Assembly (NCBI GenBank): GCA_903922605.1
Contig: CAIXUG010000010.1
Location: 1 to 64,000, forward strand
Origin: an uncultured Verrucomicrobiota bacterium
Lineage (GTDB): Bacteria; Verrucomicrobiota; Verrucomicrobiia; Limisphaerales; UBA9464
Direction: 5' to 3'
Length of the DNA: 64,000 nucleotides
Part shown: piece by piece, positions 7,835-15,530 of the stretch
How the letters are laid out: each line of letters starts with the position of its first letter
Numbering within the stretch: the stretch's first letter is position 1
Translations under genes and position numbers: made by a program
Notes under the pieces: model-generated
What the model was told of the DNA's origin: nothing
What the model saw: only the letters and a program-made list of their open reading frames with translations
The model's database searches: none

Positions 7835-9751
7835 TTAGAACAGTTTGCCCTGGGCGGTGAGGAAGTGCTCAACGACGGGGCCGAGGGCCAGGGCCGGCAG
7901 GAAGTTCAGCGCGCCGATGAGCAGCACCGTGCCGACGAGCAGCAGGATGAAGGTGCCGCCCGAGACCGGGAACGTACCGGCGCTCGGCGGCGAAATCTTC
8001 TTCCGCACCAGCGAGCCAGCGAGTGCCATGATCGGCACGATCATGAGGAAGCGTCCGATGAGCATCGCGAGGCCGAGGGTGACGTTGTACCAGGGCGTGT
8101 TGGCGGTGAGGCCGGCGAAGGCGCTGCCGTTGTTGCCCGTGGCCGAGCTGAAGGCGTAGAGGATTTCGCTCAGACCGTGCGGCCCGGCGTTGTTCAGGCC
8201 GGCCACGCCCCACTGGCTGACCAGCGCCCAGGCGCTGAAGCCGAGGATGCTGAGGGTGAGCACCAGCAGTGCGAGCATCGCCATCTTCACCTCGTAGGCG
8301 CCGATCTTCTTGCCGAGATACTCAGGCGTGCGCCCGACCATCAGGCCGGCGATGAACACGGCGAGCACCACAAACACCAGCATGCCGTAGAGGCCCGCGC
8401 CGACACCGCCGACGACCACCTCGCCCAGCTCGATGTTGAACAGCGGCACCAGGCCGCCGATGGCGGTGAAAGAATCGTGCATGGCGTTCACCGCGCCGCA
8501 GGAGGCCGCCGTGGTGATGGCCGCAAACAGGGAGGAGTTGAAGATGCCGAAGCGGACTTCCTTGCCCTCCATGTTGCCATCGCCTGCGACCAGGCCGAGC
8601 GCCTGATGAATGGAATTGCCCCGTGCCTCGGCCCACCAGCAGACGAGCACGCCGGCGAGGAACATCGCCATCATCGCGCCCCAGACGGACCAGCCGTGCG
8701 CCTGGTTCTTCGTCATGCGGCCGAGGTAGTAGGTCAGGCCGCTGCCGATCGCGAAGATCGAGAGCATCTGCAGGAAGTTGGACAGCGGCGTCGGGTTCTC
8801 AAAGGGATGGGCGGCGTTGGCGTTGGTGAAGCCGCCGCCGTTGGTGCCCAGCATCTTGATCGCGACCTGCGAGGCCATCGGCCCCTGGGCGATCACCTGC
8901 TCATCGACCACCTGATCCACCATGACCGGCAGGTTCGTGGTCATCGGCTGGCCTTTCTCATCGAGTTTCGGCACGTCCAGCATGATGGCCACACCGTTGG
9001 CCAGCACCGGCTTGCCCGCGGCGTCCAGTTTGGGCGCCTGCACCAGCACGGGCGCGTTGGTGGTGACCGGCTGGCCTTTGTCATCCAGCTTGGGGACCTG
9101 GATGGTGTATGGCTCGGTAAGCTTCGCCTTCGTGTAGCCGTTGAAGTTCTGGATCATGCCCTGCGACACGAGCACGACCGCGAAGACGAGGCAGAGCGGC
9201 AGCAGCAGGTAGTAGGTGGTGCGGACCAGATCGACCCAGAAGTTGCCCAGCGTCGCCATCGAGTGCCGCGCAATCGCCCGCACCAGCGCCGCCGCGATGG
9301 CGATGCCTACGGCGGCCGAGGCGAAATTATGGATCGTCAACGCCACCATCTGGGAGAGGTAGGACATCGTCCCTTCGCCGCCATAGCTCTGCCAGTTGGT
9401 GTTGGTGGTGAAGCTGACGGCCGTGTTGAAGGCCAGGTCGGGCGAGAGCGGCCCGAGCCCCTGCGGGTTGAACGGCAGCAGGTGCTGGAGCCGCAGGATC
9501 GCGTAGGTGAACACACAGCTCACCAGGCTGAAGAGCAGCATGGCGAAGGTGTATTGCCTCCAGCCGTGTTCCTGGGCGCGGTCCACGCCCATCACGCGGT
9601 AGGTGAGCCGTTCGAGCGGCCGGAGCACGGGGTCGAGCCAGGTGCGGCCATTGGCATCCAGCACCTGCATGAGGTAGAGGCCCATCGGCTTGGTGATGGC
9701 CAGGAGCGCGGCCATATAGATCGCCAGTTGCAGCCAGTCGGAAGAGTGCAT
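7835..9751 (-). CDS. kdpA: KdpA, K+-selective channel-like subunit, with a triplicated loop insertion
   Basis: A 638-aa multi-spanning protein, about 80 residues longer than E. coli KdpA (557 aa). The four pore/selectivity regions are recognisable: TTNTNWQSYGGE (115-126), GTNGGGFTNANAAHPFENPT (302-321), ASCGAVNAMHDSF and ATGNNGSAF. The extra length comes mainly from residues 219-280, three tandem copies of a 20-21-residue unit of the type PKLDxxGQPVTTN, just before the second pore region in an extracytoplasmic loop. It forms the K+ pathway of the KdpFABC pump in the inner membrane. It starts ten bases after the kdpF stop. Confidence 0.96.
   Translation of the reverse strand: MHSSDWLQLAIYMAALLAITKPMGLYLMQVLDANGRTWLDPVLRPLERLTYRVMGVDRAQEHGWRQYTFAMLLFSLVSCVFTYAILRLQHLLPFNPQGLGPLSPDLAFNTAVSFTTNTNWQSYGGEGTMSYLSQMVALTIHNFASAAVGIAIAAALVRAIARHSMATLGNFWVDLVRTTYYLLLPLCLVFAVVLVSQGMIQNFNGYTKAKLTEPYTIQVPKLDDKGQPVTTNAPVLVQAPKLDAAGKPVLANGVAIMLDVPKLDEKGQPMTTNLPVMVDQVVDEQVIAQGPMASQVAIKMLGTNGGGFTNANAAHPFENPTPLSNFLQMLSIFAIGSGLTYYLGRMTKNQAHGWSVWGAMMAMFLAGVLVCWWAEARGNSIHQALGLVAGDGNMEGKEVRFGIFNSSLFAAITTAASCGAVNAMHDSFTAIGGLVPLFNIELGEVVVGGVGAGLYGMLVFVVLAVFIAGLMVGRTPEYLGKKIGAYEVKMAMLALLVLTLSILGFSAWALVSQWGVAGLNNAGPHGLSEILYAFSSATGNNGSAFAGLTANTPWYNVTLGLAMLIGRFLMIVPIMALAGSLVRKKISPPSAGTFPVSGGTFILLLVGTVLLIGALNFLPALALGPVVEHFLTAQGKLF
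8912..9097 (-). repeat. Three tandem copies of a 20-21-codon unit inside kdpA
   Basis: Encodes residues 219-238, 239-259 and 260-280 of KdpA. Copies one and three are closest (VPKLDDKGQPVTTN and VPKLDEKGQPMTTN). The middle copy is diverged (APKLDAAGKPVLAN). All preserve Pro-Lys-Leu-Asp, a central Gly-x-Pro and a hydrophobic end, and all are in frame. The block lies between transmembrane helices, on the side that faces the periplasm in E. coli KdpA. Confidence 0.8.
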
Positions 9752-9761
9752 GGTGGAGTCC

Positions 9762-9845
9762 TTAAAACTTTTCAGGCCAGATCATGGCCACGAACAGGTA
9801 GATGAAGAGCAGCAGGGCGATGACGCCGACGATGAGGGTTTCCAT
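9762..9845 (-). CDS. kdpF: KdpF, 27-aa stabilising peptide of the Kdp complex
   Basis: A 27-residue single-helix peptide that reads METLIVGVIA and ends MIWPEKF. The hydrophobic helix and the RPEKF/WPEKF-type C-terminus are the hallmark of KdpF. An AAGGA Shine-Dalgarno-like sequence lies a few bases upstream of the ATG. The stop is ten bases before the kdpA start, which is the canonical position. KdpF stabilises KdpABC in the membrane. The gene is too short for most automatic callers, so it is easily missed. Confidence 0.88.
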   Translation of the reverse strand: METLIVGVIALLLFIYLFVAMIWPEKF

Positions 9846-9854
9846 AGGTATCCT

Positions 9855-9938
9855 TCAGATTTCTTCGCACCAGCGCGCATAGAGCGCGGCGGCCACGAAG
9901 AAGAGCAGCATGGCGGCAAGATAGATGAGATCAGACAT
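9855..9938 (-). CDS. 27-aa membrane micro-ORF preceding kdpF
   Basis: Encodes a 27-residue peptide (MSDLIYLAAMLLFFVAAALY then ARWCEEI). It has one hydrophobic helix and a short charged tail with a Cys-Glu-Glu ending. AAGGA sits about eight bases before the ATG, and the stop is nine bases before kdpF. I recall similar unannotated peptides ending in CER-like motifs ahead of kdpF in other phyla, but I cannot verify that here. It is probably the true first gene of the kdp operon and may be a second Kdp-associated peptide. Alternatively it is a leader peptide involved in translational control. Confidence 0.6.
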   Translation of the reverse strand: MSDLIYLAAMLLFFVAAALYARWCEEI

Positions 9939-10176
9939 GGGAGTGGTCCTTGAGGGCGGATCCGGCCGGGCAGCCGGCGGATGAAACCGGAGGCCGGTCG
10001 AAGCGTTGTCCGTTTCGTTCGTTCATGCCGCCAGCTTCGGGCGTGGCCGGTGGGTCCGGTAATCAAAAGCCGACCCCGAGCCATCAAAAAAGTATCAACA
10101 GCCGCCTACGGCAGCCATTTTTGGCGGGTCCGAGCGCAGGCTGGTCGCGCGGCCACTTTCTATCCATGCTGTTCCC
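9939..10176. promoter_or_regulatory. Divergent intergenic region / kdp leader
   Basis: 238 bases separate the kdp operon from a divergent methyltransferase gene, so promoters for both must lie here. On the kdp strand the proximal 120 bases are GC-rich and can form short hairpins, for example ACCGG-CCT-CCGGT and CCGGC...GCCGG, before the AAGGA ribosome site. An AT-richer patch (GATACTTTTTTGAT on the minus strand) near 10085-10098 could hold a -10 element. I looked for c-di-AMP (ydaO) riboswitch core motifs and did not find them. No confident promoter call is possible. Confidence 0.3.
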
Positions 10177-10863
10177 ATGTCCGCCGTTGATACCGCCCGG
10201 GACGCCTATCGTGGCGTCGCGGGTCGTGCCTATCATGAAGGCAAGCGCGCGTTGCCGCCGGTCGCTGTGCCGTGGGTGACGCGGGTGCGGGCGGAGCTCT
10301 TCCAGCCGCACGTCGGGGCGGGCGATGCGGTGTTCGAGTTCGGCTGCGGCTATGGCTGGAATCTGGGTGCCCTGCGCTGTGCCCGCCGTGTCGGCCAAGA
10401 CGTGGCCGAGAGTGTGCGCGAAGATGTGATCGCCACCGGCGCGGAGTTCGTGGCAGAGCCGGCGAGCCTGCCTGGACAAAGCTTCGACGTGGCCATCTGC
10501 CATCACGCGCTGGAACATGTGCCCGATCCGCTGGCGGTCGTGGCCGAACTGCGGCGATTGCTAAAACCCGGAGGTCGCCTGCTGCTGGCCGTGCCCTACG
10601 AGAATGAGCGACGCTACCGGTGCTTCGATCCGGCGGAGCCCAACCATCACCTCTTTTCCTGGAACGTCCAGACGCTCGGCAACCTTGTGACCGTGACTGG
10701 CTTCCGCCTACAGGATGCGGGCCTGCGCCGTTACGGCTACGACCGTTTTGCCGCGAAACTGGCGGTGCGGCTACGGGCCGGCGAATCCGGCTTCCGCCTG
10801 CTCCGGGCCATCGGACAGATGCTGCGCCCGTTGCGTGAGGTGGTTGTGACCGCCGAACGTTGA
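10177..10863 (+). CDS. Class I SAM-dependent methyltransferase (Methyltransf_11 type)
   Basis: A 228-aa protein with SAM-binding motif I FEFGCGYGWN (residues 53-62), the acidic/His post-motif HHALEHVPDP (109-118) and the RLLKPGGRLLLAVPYE segment of small-molecule methyltransferases. The C-terminal part resembles UbiE/Coq-like or lipid/sugar O-methyltransferases, but the substrate cannot be read from sequence. It stands alone, divergent from kdp and followed by a 227-base gap. The ATG at 10177 is the first in frame after the intergenic region. Confidence 0.85.
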   Translation: MSAVDTARDAYRGVAGRAYHEGKRALPPVAVPWVTRVRAELFQPHVGAGDAVFEFGCGYGWNLGALRCARRVGQDVAESVREDVIATGAEFVAEPASLPGQSFDVAICHHALEHVPDPLAVVAELRRLLKPGGRLLLAVPYENERRYRCFDPAEPNHHLFSWNVQTLGNLVTVTGFRLQDAGLRRYGYDRFAAKLAVRLRAGESGFRLLRAIGQMLRPLREVVVTAER

Positions 10864-11090
10864 GCCCATCAAACGGAGATATGGTCCGCTTCTGGGCGGT
10901 GGTGTCCTTGCCGCCGGCCAGCGCCTCCCGCACCGCCTCGGCCAGGTCCGGCCGGTTCAGACGAAATCGCTTCGGCATCCACACGGTTTCGTTCCGCCAG
11001 CAGGATAGCGCGATTTCAAACGCGAATTGGTATGAAAGCTGTTTTTCCCTTCCCGTCCCAAGACCGTATCTAGGACTGCAAGAGTCCGGC

Positions 11091-11879
11091 TCAATCTTTT
11101 CGCCGGAAGATGATCACATGCTGGCGGGGCAGCAGGTGGAGCGTTTCCACCCATTCCAGCGGCTGTAGTGCCATCTCCTTGCGCACCTGCGCCTCGGTCA
11201 TCTTGTGGAGCGGCTTGATGGGAATCCATTGCTCCTCGCCCCGGTACTCGACAAACACCAGCCGGCCGCCGGGCTTCAGGGACCGGGCGACACCCTGGAT
11301 GATCTCGTAGGGGTGGTCGCATTCGTGGTAAACATCCACGAAAATGGCCAGGTCCACCGCGTTGGTCGGCAGCTTGGGATCGGTGGTGGTGCCGAGAATG
11401 GTCACCACGTTGGTCACGCCGTGCGCGGTGACGTTGGTACGCAGGATGGCCAGCATCTCCGGCTGGATATCATTCGCATACACCAGGCCGTTCGTCCCCA
11501 CGCGCTTGGCCATCCGCCAGCTCAGAAAGCCACTGCCGGCTCCCACATCGGCGATGACGTTACCGGGCTGGAGCTTCAGGGCGTCGAGCAGTTTGGTGGG
11601 CTGTTCCTCGTCCTCGCGCTCGGGCCGCTCCAGCCACATGGCCCCCTGGTGCGACATGTAGTGCGCGATTTCCCGCCCGAGGAACCATTTTCCCAGGCCG
11701 TCGGGTGTGCCGGGGCGGAATTCGTAGAGCGGCGAAGGAAGCGTGGGAAGCGCGGAGATCGGAGCGGGGAGCGCGGAGCTGAAAGGGGGCTCGGCGCCGT
11801 GGGCGGCGGACCCGAGGCACGCGGCGAGGAGGAGGGAAAGGAGCTGGGGAGCCAGGCGGGCAAAATTGGGACGGTTCAT
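11091..11879 (-). CDS. Exported class I SAM-dependent methyltransferase
   Basis: 262 aa from the ATG at 11879, which overlaps the stop of the upstream amidotransferase gene as ATGA; this overlap fixes the start. Residues 1-29 look like a signal peptide (LLSLLLAACLGSAAHGA), with a possible lipobox-like AAC. The catalytic domain has motif I VIADVGAGSGFLS (108-120), a DIQPEML segment and LKPGGRLVFVEYRG. Proteins of this pattern are common in Verrucomicrobiota and Planctomycetes, with unknown substrate. Residues 31-45 (PPFSSALPAPISALP) are coded by a GGAGCGCGGAGC-type repeat also found elsewhere in the window, so this linker is probably of repeat origin. Confidence 0.85.
   Translation of the reverse strand: MNRPNFARLAPQLLSLLLAACLGSAAHGAEPPFSSALPAPISALPTLPSPLYEFRPGTPDGLGKWFLGREIAHYMSHQGAMWLERPEREDEEQPTKLLDALKLQPGNVIADVGAGSGFLSWRMAKRVGTNGLVYANDIQPEMLAILRTNVTAHGVTNVVTILGTTTDPKLPTNAVDLAIFVDVYHECDHPYEIIQGVARSLKPGGRLVFVEYRGEEQWIPIKPLHKMTEAQVRKEMALQPLEWVETLHLLPRQHVIIFRRKD
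11749..11787. repeat. GGAGCGCGGAGC-type short dispersed repeat (copy 1)
   Basis: On the plus strand this reads as imperfect units of GGAGCGCGGAGC. The same unit occurs at 24240-24268, 36991-37062 and, in inverse orientation, 59350-59392. Here it lies in frame near the N-terminus of the exported methyltransferase. Confidence 0.5.
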
Positions 11880-12625
11880 AGGCGGGTAGCTTGGCAGGCT
11901 TCGACGAAAGCCCGGAACAGCCGGGTGTGCTCCGGGCCGGCGAGGCGTTCGGGGTGGAACTGGACGGATTGGAACCACGGCAGCCGTCCGCGTTCTTCGG
12001 GTTTGAACTCGGTGGCCTCGATCAGCCCATCCTCGGCCACCGCCACCGCCCGAAGCGGCGCGGCGAGCCGCTGGATGGCCTGGTGATGTGTGCTGTTCAC
12101 GCCCAGATCCGTGGTGCCGGTGATGGCGGCGAAGCTGGAATCGGGCGACAGGGTGACGTGATGGGCGACGTCGTTGCGGACGTCCATCCGGTTGTGCGCC
12201 ACCGCACCGGGGGCCTGCGTGGGCAGATCCACGTAGAGCGTGCCGCCGAGGAAGAGGTTCACCATCTGGTGGCCACGGCAGATGGCGAGCAGGGGACGGC
12301 GCTGAGCAAACACCTCCGCCAGCAGGGCCAGTTCCATCTCGTCGCGGCCCGTTTCGGCGAGGTCGCAGGTTTCGAGCAGCGTTGCCGGCACCTCGGGCCA
12401 GTAAAGGCGCGGATCAATGTCATCGCCCCCGGTCAGCAGCACACCGTGGCATTGCGCGACGGCCTCGGCCAGGGTCGCGCGGTCGGTCGTCAGCGGCAGC
12501 GAGAGGGGCAGGCCGCCCGCGGTGAGCACGGATCCGAGATAGCGGCTGGACACGCTGATCGAGGGATCGCCCATCTCCACGCCGGCGGGCGCGGTGCTGG
12601 GCGAGACCAGGATCAGGGGGCGCAT
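11876..12625 (-). CDS. Class I glutamine amidotransferase-like hydrolase (PuuD/gamma-Glu-GABA hydrolase family)
   Basis: A 249-aa peptidase C26-type protein. The triad is visible: nucleophile C116 in LLAICRGHQMVN, and H224 and E226 in VQFHPER. GVLLTGGDDIDP (61-72) is the usual oxyanion/substrate segment. Family members cleave gamma-glutamyl amides such as gamma-glutamyl-GABA in putrescine breakdown. No other putrescine gene is nearby, so the substrate is uncertain. The stop overlaps the start of the downstream methyltransferase and its ATG follows the upstream 95-aa gene by three bases, which implies one transcript. Confidence 0.85.
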   Translation of the reverse strand: MRPLILVSPSTAPAGVEMGDPSISVSSRYLGSVLTAGGLPLSLPLTTDRATLAEAVAQCHGVLLTGGDDIDPRLYWPEVPATLLETCDLAETGRDEMELALLAEVFAQRRPLLAICRGHQMVNLFLGGTLYVDLPTQAPGAVAHNRMDVRNDVAHHVTLSPDSSFAAITGTTDLGVNSTHHQAIQRLAAPLRAVAVAEDGLIEATEFKPEERGRLPWFQSVQFHPERLAGPEHTRLFRAFVEACQATRL

Positions 12626-12628
12626 GGC

Positions 12629-12916
12629 TCAGTCCTCAAACTGGTGTTCGGGGAAGTGCTCACGGATCAGCCGCTTCACATGCTCGACGTGATCCGGCGG
12701 ATTGAGGTCGCGGGCGGCCCGGCGCTGGATGGATTCGTACAGCTCCAGCCAGTCGGACAGCAGCGGATTTTCAATCGGAATCCAGGCGACATCGCGGCCC
12801 TTGCGCCGGTCGCGGGCGAAGAACCGCCACTCCTTGCCGACCTTATGGGCAAAGACGTGGCGTTTCACCCCGTCTTCACCCGGAGTCGTCCAGCCGATTT
12901 CAGATTTGGCACCCAT
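12629..12916 (-). CDS. Conserved hypothetical protein, 95 aa
   Basis: The likely start is the ATG at 12916 (MGAKSEIGW). The frame continues upstream to 13000, but that stretch overlaps the end of ispF and is proline/tryptophan-rich noise. The protein is soluble, with charged helices in the C-terminal half and no recognised domain or catalytic motif. It lies 43 bases after ispF and three bases before the amidotransferase gene, so it is probably co-transcribed. I do not recognise its family. Confidence 0.65.
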   Translation of the reverse strand: MGAKSEIGWTTPGEDGVKRHVFAHKVGKEWRFFARDRRKGRDVAWIPIENPLLSDWLELYESIQRRAARDLNPPDHVEHVKRLIREHFPEHQFED

Positions 12917-12959
12917 GAGCAGGCAGTGTGGCGGAAGCGGGGGAAAGGCAGAAGCGCGA

Positions 12960-13439
12960 TTACTCGGGAAGGTCCACGGAGGCCACGGCCACGGCGGCAA
13001 TGCCCTCCTCGCGGCCGATGAAGCCGAGGCGTTCGTTGGTGGTGGCCTTCACGCCCACCTTTTTGGGGTCCAGGCCCAAGGCCGCGCCGAGGTTCTGCTT
13101 CATGGCGGCGATATGCGGGAAAATCTTGGGCTGCTCGGCCATGAGCGAGGCGTCGATGTTCACGATGCGCCCACCGCGCAGGCCCACCTGCCGCGCCGCC
13201 TCGGCGAGAAACACCCGGCTGGGTGCGCCCTTCCAGCGCGGATCGGTGTTGGGGAAGAAGTGGCCGATATCCACCTCGCCGATGGCCCCAAGGATGGCGT
13301 CGGTGATGGCATGGGCGAGCGCATCGGCATCGCTGTGGCCGTCCAGGCCCTTGGAATGCGCGATTTCGACACCGCCGAGCACGAGCTTACGGCCTTCGAC
13401 GAGCGGGTGGACATCGTAGCCGATGCCGACATGTATCAT
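12960..13439 (-). CDS. ispF: IspF, 2-C-methyl-D-erythritol 2,4-cyclodiphosphate synthase
   Basis: A 159-aa protein, the standard IspF length. The metal ligands D9 and H11 (GYDVH) and H43 (ALAHA) are present, with GHSDAD (34-39), DIGHFFPNTDP and the C-terminal TTNERLGFIGREEG signature. It converts CDP-ME 2-phosphate to MEcPP with release of CMP in the non-mevalonate isoprenoid pathway, as a cytosolic trimer. No ispD is adjacent. It is the first gene of a minus-strand group that continues into the 95-aa, amidotransferase and methyltransferase genes. Confidence 0.96.
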   Translation of the reverse strand: MIHVGIGYDVHPLVEGRKLVLGGVEIAHSKGLDGHSDADALAHAITDAILGAIGEVDIGHFFPNTDPRWKGAPSRVFLAEAARQVGLRGGRIVNIDASLMAEQPKIFPHIAAMKQNLGAALGLDPKKVGVKATTNERLGFIGREEGIAAVAVASVDLPE

Positions 13440-13520
13440 GGCGCTAACAGACAGGAAATCGACGGGGGAATCCAGCAGACAGAATCACCGGCACCGGTCC
13501 GGTTGACCAAATCCACGCTC

Positions 13521-13649
13521 GGTAGGGACCGTGCGTTGCGCGGTCTCCGCTCTGAAGGAGCGGAAGCAGCAGGCGTAGCCCATGGGCCTTCGTTCCGTCG
13601 CCTGACGCTGCGCTCGGCGACGGGGACGGCGTGGCACGCCGTCCCTACC
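13521..13649. repeat. 129-bp dispersed inverted-repeat element (copy 1)
   Basis: Starts GGTAGGGACCG and ends CGTCCCTACC. It is bounded by imperfect terminal inverted repeats of about 20-25 bp and contains the hairpin CGTCGCCTGACGCTGCGCTC. A second 129-bp copy in opposite orientation lies at 62952-63080. The core shared with that copy is CGTCGCCGAGCG-GAGCGTCAGGCGACGG, read on its plus strand. It fills the gap between ispF and the GYF-domain gene. No ORF is inside. Confidence 0.85.
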
Positions 13650-13667
13650 TGATTCCGGAAGCAACGG

Positions 13668-14714
13668 TTAAAACCACTGCAACCGTTCGCGGTTCGCATA
13701 GTACAGCAGGCCGAGAATGCGGGCCTGCACGATGGCGAAGTAGAGCGAGTTGAAGCTGTTCCAGATGTAGCCGACCGCTTTCGACGGGAAGGTGTCGGCC
13801 AGCACGCCGCCGAGGACCTGCACCGTCATCACGAGCACCAGCACGGCCACGGCGGCGGCGTAACGTCCGGGCACGCGGCTGATTGAGCAGAACACCAGCA
13901 CCGGGTTCATGCCCGCCAGCGAATCCGTCAGCGCGACCCCGAGCAGCGCCATCGGGTAATACAGGAAGCCGCCCAGCCCCAGCGCGGCGGCAAAGCCGGT
14001 AAGCATCGTATCCTCGAAATGCCAGGCGAGCGCCCCCGCCAGCAGCGCCGGACCGAAACAGGCGATCAGCGTGCTCAGCCAGAGCAGGATCGGCTGGATC
14101 ACCTCGCTCGTCCAAATTTCGAAAGCAGGCCAATTCGGCATCTCCGGATCGCCATGGGCGCTGCTGCGCACGATGATCTGCAGCGCCCCGAACAGGTAGC
14201 CCACGGAAAAGGCTCCGATGATCCACGAGGTGAACACCATGAAGCCGGCCAGAAAGTTCACAGCGGTCAGGCTCACGCCACCCGCCAGCAGGATGATGAG
14301 CCCGTCGCCCCGGAACGGATAGGCCAGCGAACCAAACAGCAGTGTCCCGAAGCCCTGCAGGTCCAGGTCGTCGTGAGCCGTCGTCCGGGCGGCGGCTTCG
14401 TTGGCGCTGAGTGACCGTATGGTCGGCCCGACACCGGGCAGCAGTTCACCGAGCGGTCGCCAGCCCGATTGTCCCTCCTGCCAGCCCAGATCACGGGGAC
14501 TGGCCTGCCCGGTGTGGAGCAGCACCGTGACCTCCTCGCGCTTGAGTGGCCCGGTCTTCTGGCCGCCCCGGATCAGATAGTACTGGGTGGCGGTGGATAC
14601 CGGCACCTTGCCATCGGCCGTCGCGCCCCTGATCCGTAACCGGGAGACAAACGGGTACGGTGCCTGGGCGGCCGGTTCCTGGGCTCCGGGAATGTTGGCC
14701 AGATCATCGGGCAT
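13668..14714 (-). CDS. GYF_2-domain multi-spanning membrane protein
   Basis: 348 aa. Residues about 44-95 match a GYF_2-type domain (YYLIRGGQKTGPLKREEV ... W-x-P-L-GEL). The remainder carries about six hydrophobic helices arranged like DUF4013/Yip1-type membrane proteins. This pairing is common in Verrucomicrobiota and Planctomycetes, and the function is unknown. The GYF_2 part probably binds a partner in the cytoplasm. It is divergent from the 14919 gene. The preceding gap is filled by a 129-bp repeat element. Confidence 0.75.
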   Translation of the reverse strand: MPDDLANIPGAQEPAAQAPYPFVSRLRIRGATADGKVPVSTATQYYLIRGGQKTGPLKREEVTVLLHTGQASPRDLGWQEGQSGWRPLGELLPGVGPTIRSLSANEAAARTTAHDDLDLQGFGTLLFGSLAYPFRGDGLIILLAGGVSLTAVNFLAGFMVFTSWIIGAFSVGYLFGALQIIVRSSAHGDPEMPNWPAFEIWTSEVIQPILLWLSTLIACFGPALLAGALAWHFEDTMLTGFAAALGLGGFLYYPMALLGVALTDSLAGMNPVLVFCSISRVPGRYAAAVAVLVLVMTVQVLGGVLADTFPSKAVGYIWNSFNSLYFAIVQARILGLLYYANRERLQWF

Positions 14715-14850
14715 GGCGTGGTGTGGAGGGGCAGGGTGACGTCGGCCGCCTGCTTAGGCGAAGCGGGCCGCCTTGGCGACTGGAACTTTCGCCCCGAAAT
14801 CACACCGGCACGGAATGTGGGGCATGAGCGTACGAAACCCGAAATGCGGG

Positions 14851-14878
14851 TTGAAGTCGCTGGGGCGGTCACGATACT
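14851..14878 (+). promoter_or_regulatory. Candidate sigma-70 promoter for the 14919 gene and rnc
   Basis: TTGAAG at 14851-14856 and GATACT at 14873-14878 are separated by 16 bases. The predicted transcript start near 14885 would leave a leader of about 34 bases before the ATG at 14919. This supports that start over an in-frame ATG at 14844, which would lie upstream of the promoter. Confidence 0.45.
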
Positions 14879-14918
14879 TCCGTCAGACAATTTTTCCGGC
14901 CCTCGGCCGCCTTCTCCG

Positions 14919-15494
14919 ATGCTTGAGTGGAACATCCAGTCCCGCGGTCACGTCTGTTTCGTGACCAACCGCCCCTTTGCCGATGGCGAGGCCTACCACA
15001 CCCTGCTGCTCGACCAGCGCCATGGTTTTGAGCGGCTCGACCTGAGCCGCGAGGCGTGGAAGACGCACGGGCCGGAAATCCTGGCGCGGCCCAACCTCGT
15101 CTCGCACTGGCAGGGCGTCTATCACGCGCCGCCGCCCGCCCCGCCCGAGGCGATCCGCAAGGACGACGCGGAATCGTTGCTCCGCAAGCTGATCGAGTGC
15201 CGCGACGAGCAGTATGCCGCGACGTGCTACATCCTGGCCGTGATGCTGGAGCGCAAGCGCGTGCTCAAGGTGAAGCAGCAGCTCCGCGAGAACGGCCGGC
15301 GCATCTTCATCTACGAGCAGCCCCGCACGGGCGACATTTTTGCCATCGCCGATCCTGACCTGCACCTCGAACAGCTCGAAGTGGTGCAGCGCGACGTGGC
15401 CCACCTGCTCGAACACGGCCTGCCCGTGGAAGGCACCCCCTGCGAGGAGCCCTTCAACCCGCCCAGCCAGGTCGCCACGCTCGCGCCGGCCTGA
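14919..15494 (+). CDS. Conserved hypothetical protein, 191 aa, upstream of rnc
   Basis: The start MLEWNIQSRG at 14919 is chosen because the longer frame (to 14718) is low-complexity and lies upstream of a candidate promoter. The protein is soluble and mixed alpha/beta, with no signal peptide or membrane segment. A central helical stretch ECRDEQYAATCYILAVMLER is followed by VLKVKQQLRENGRRIFIYE. It looks like a compact domain conserved with rnc context in this phylum, but I do not recognise a named family. It is 36 bases ahead of rnc, likely in the same operon. Confidence 0.75.
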   Translation: MLEWNIQSRGHVCFVTNRPFADGEAYHTLLLDQRHGFERLDLSREAWKTHGPEILARPNLVSHWQGVYHAPPPAPPEAIRKDDAESLLRKLIECRDEQYAATCYILAVMLERKRVLKVKQQLRENGRRIFIYEQPRTGDIFAIADPDLHLEQLEVVQRDVAHLLEHGLPVEGTPCEEPFNPPSQVATLAPA

Positions 15495-15530
15495 GCGCCC
15501 GCGCCGCCGCTGTTCCCCGGTTCCCGCGTC

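Noticed and set aside
7865-9805. 646-codon open frame on the plus strand opposite kdpA/kdpF
   Set aside because: Antisense shadow of kdpA; residues are low-complexity His/Gln/Arg and no motif is seen.
9939-10176. c-di-AMP (ydaO) riboswitch controlling kdp
   Set aside because: The core motifs of that riboswitch could not be found; only generic GC-rich hairpins are present.
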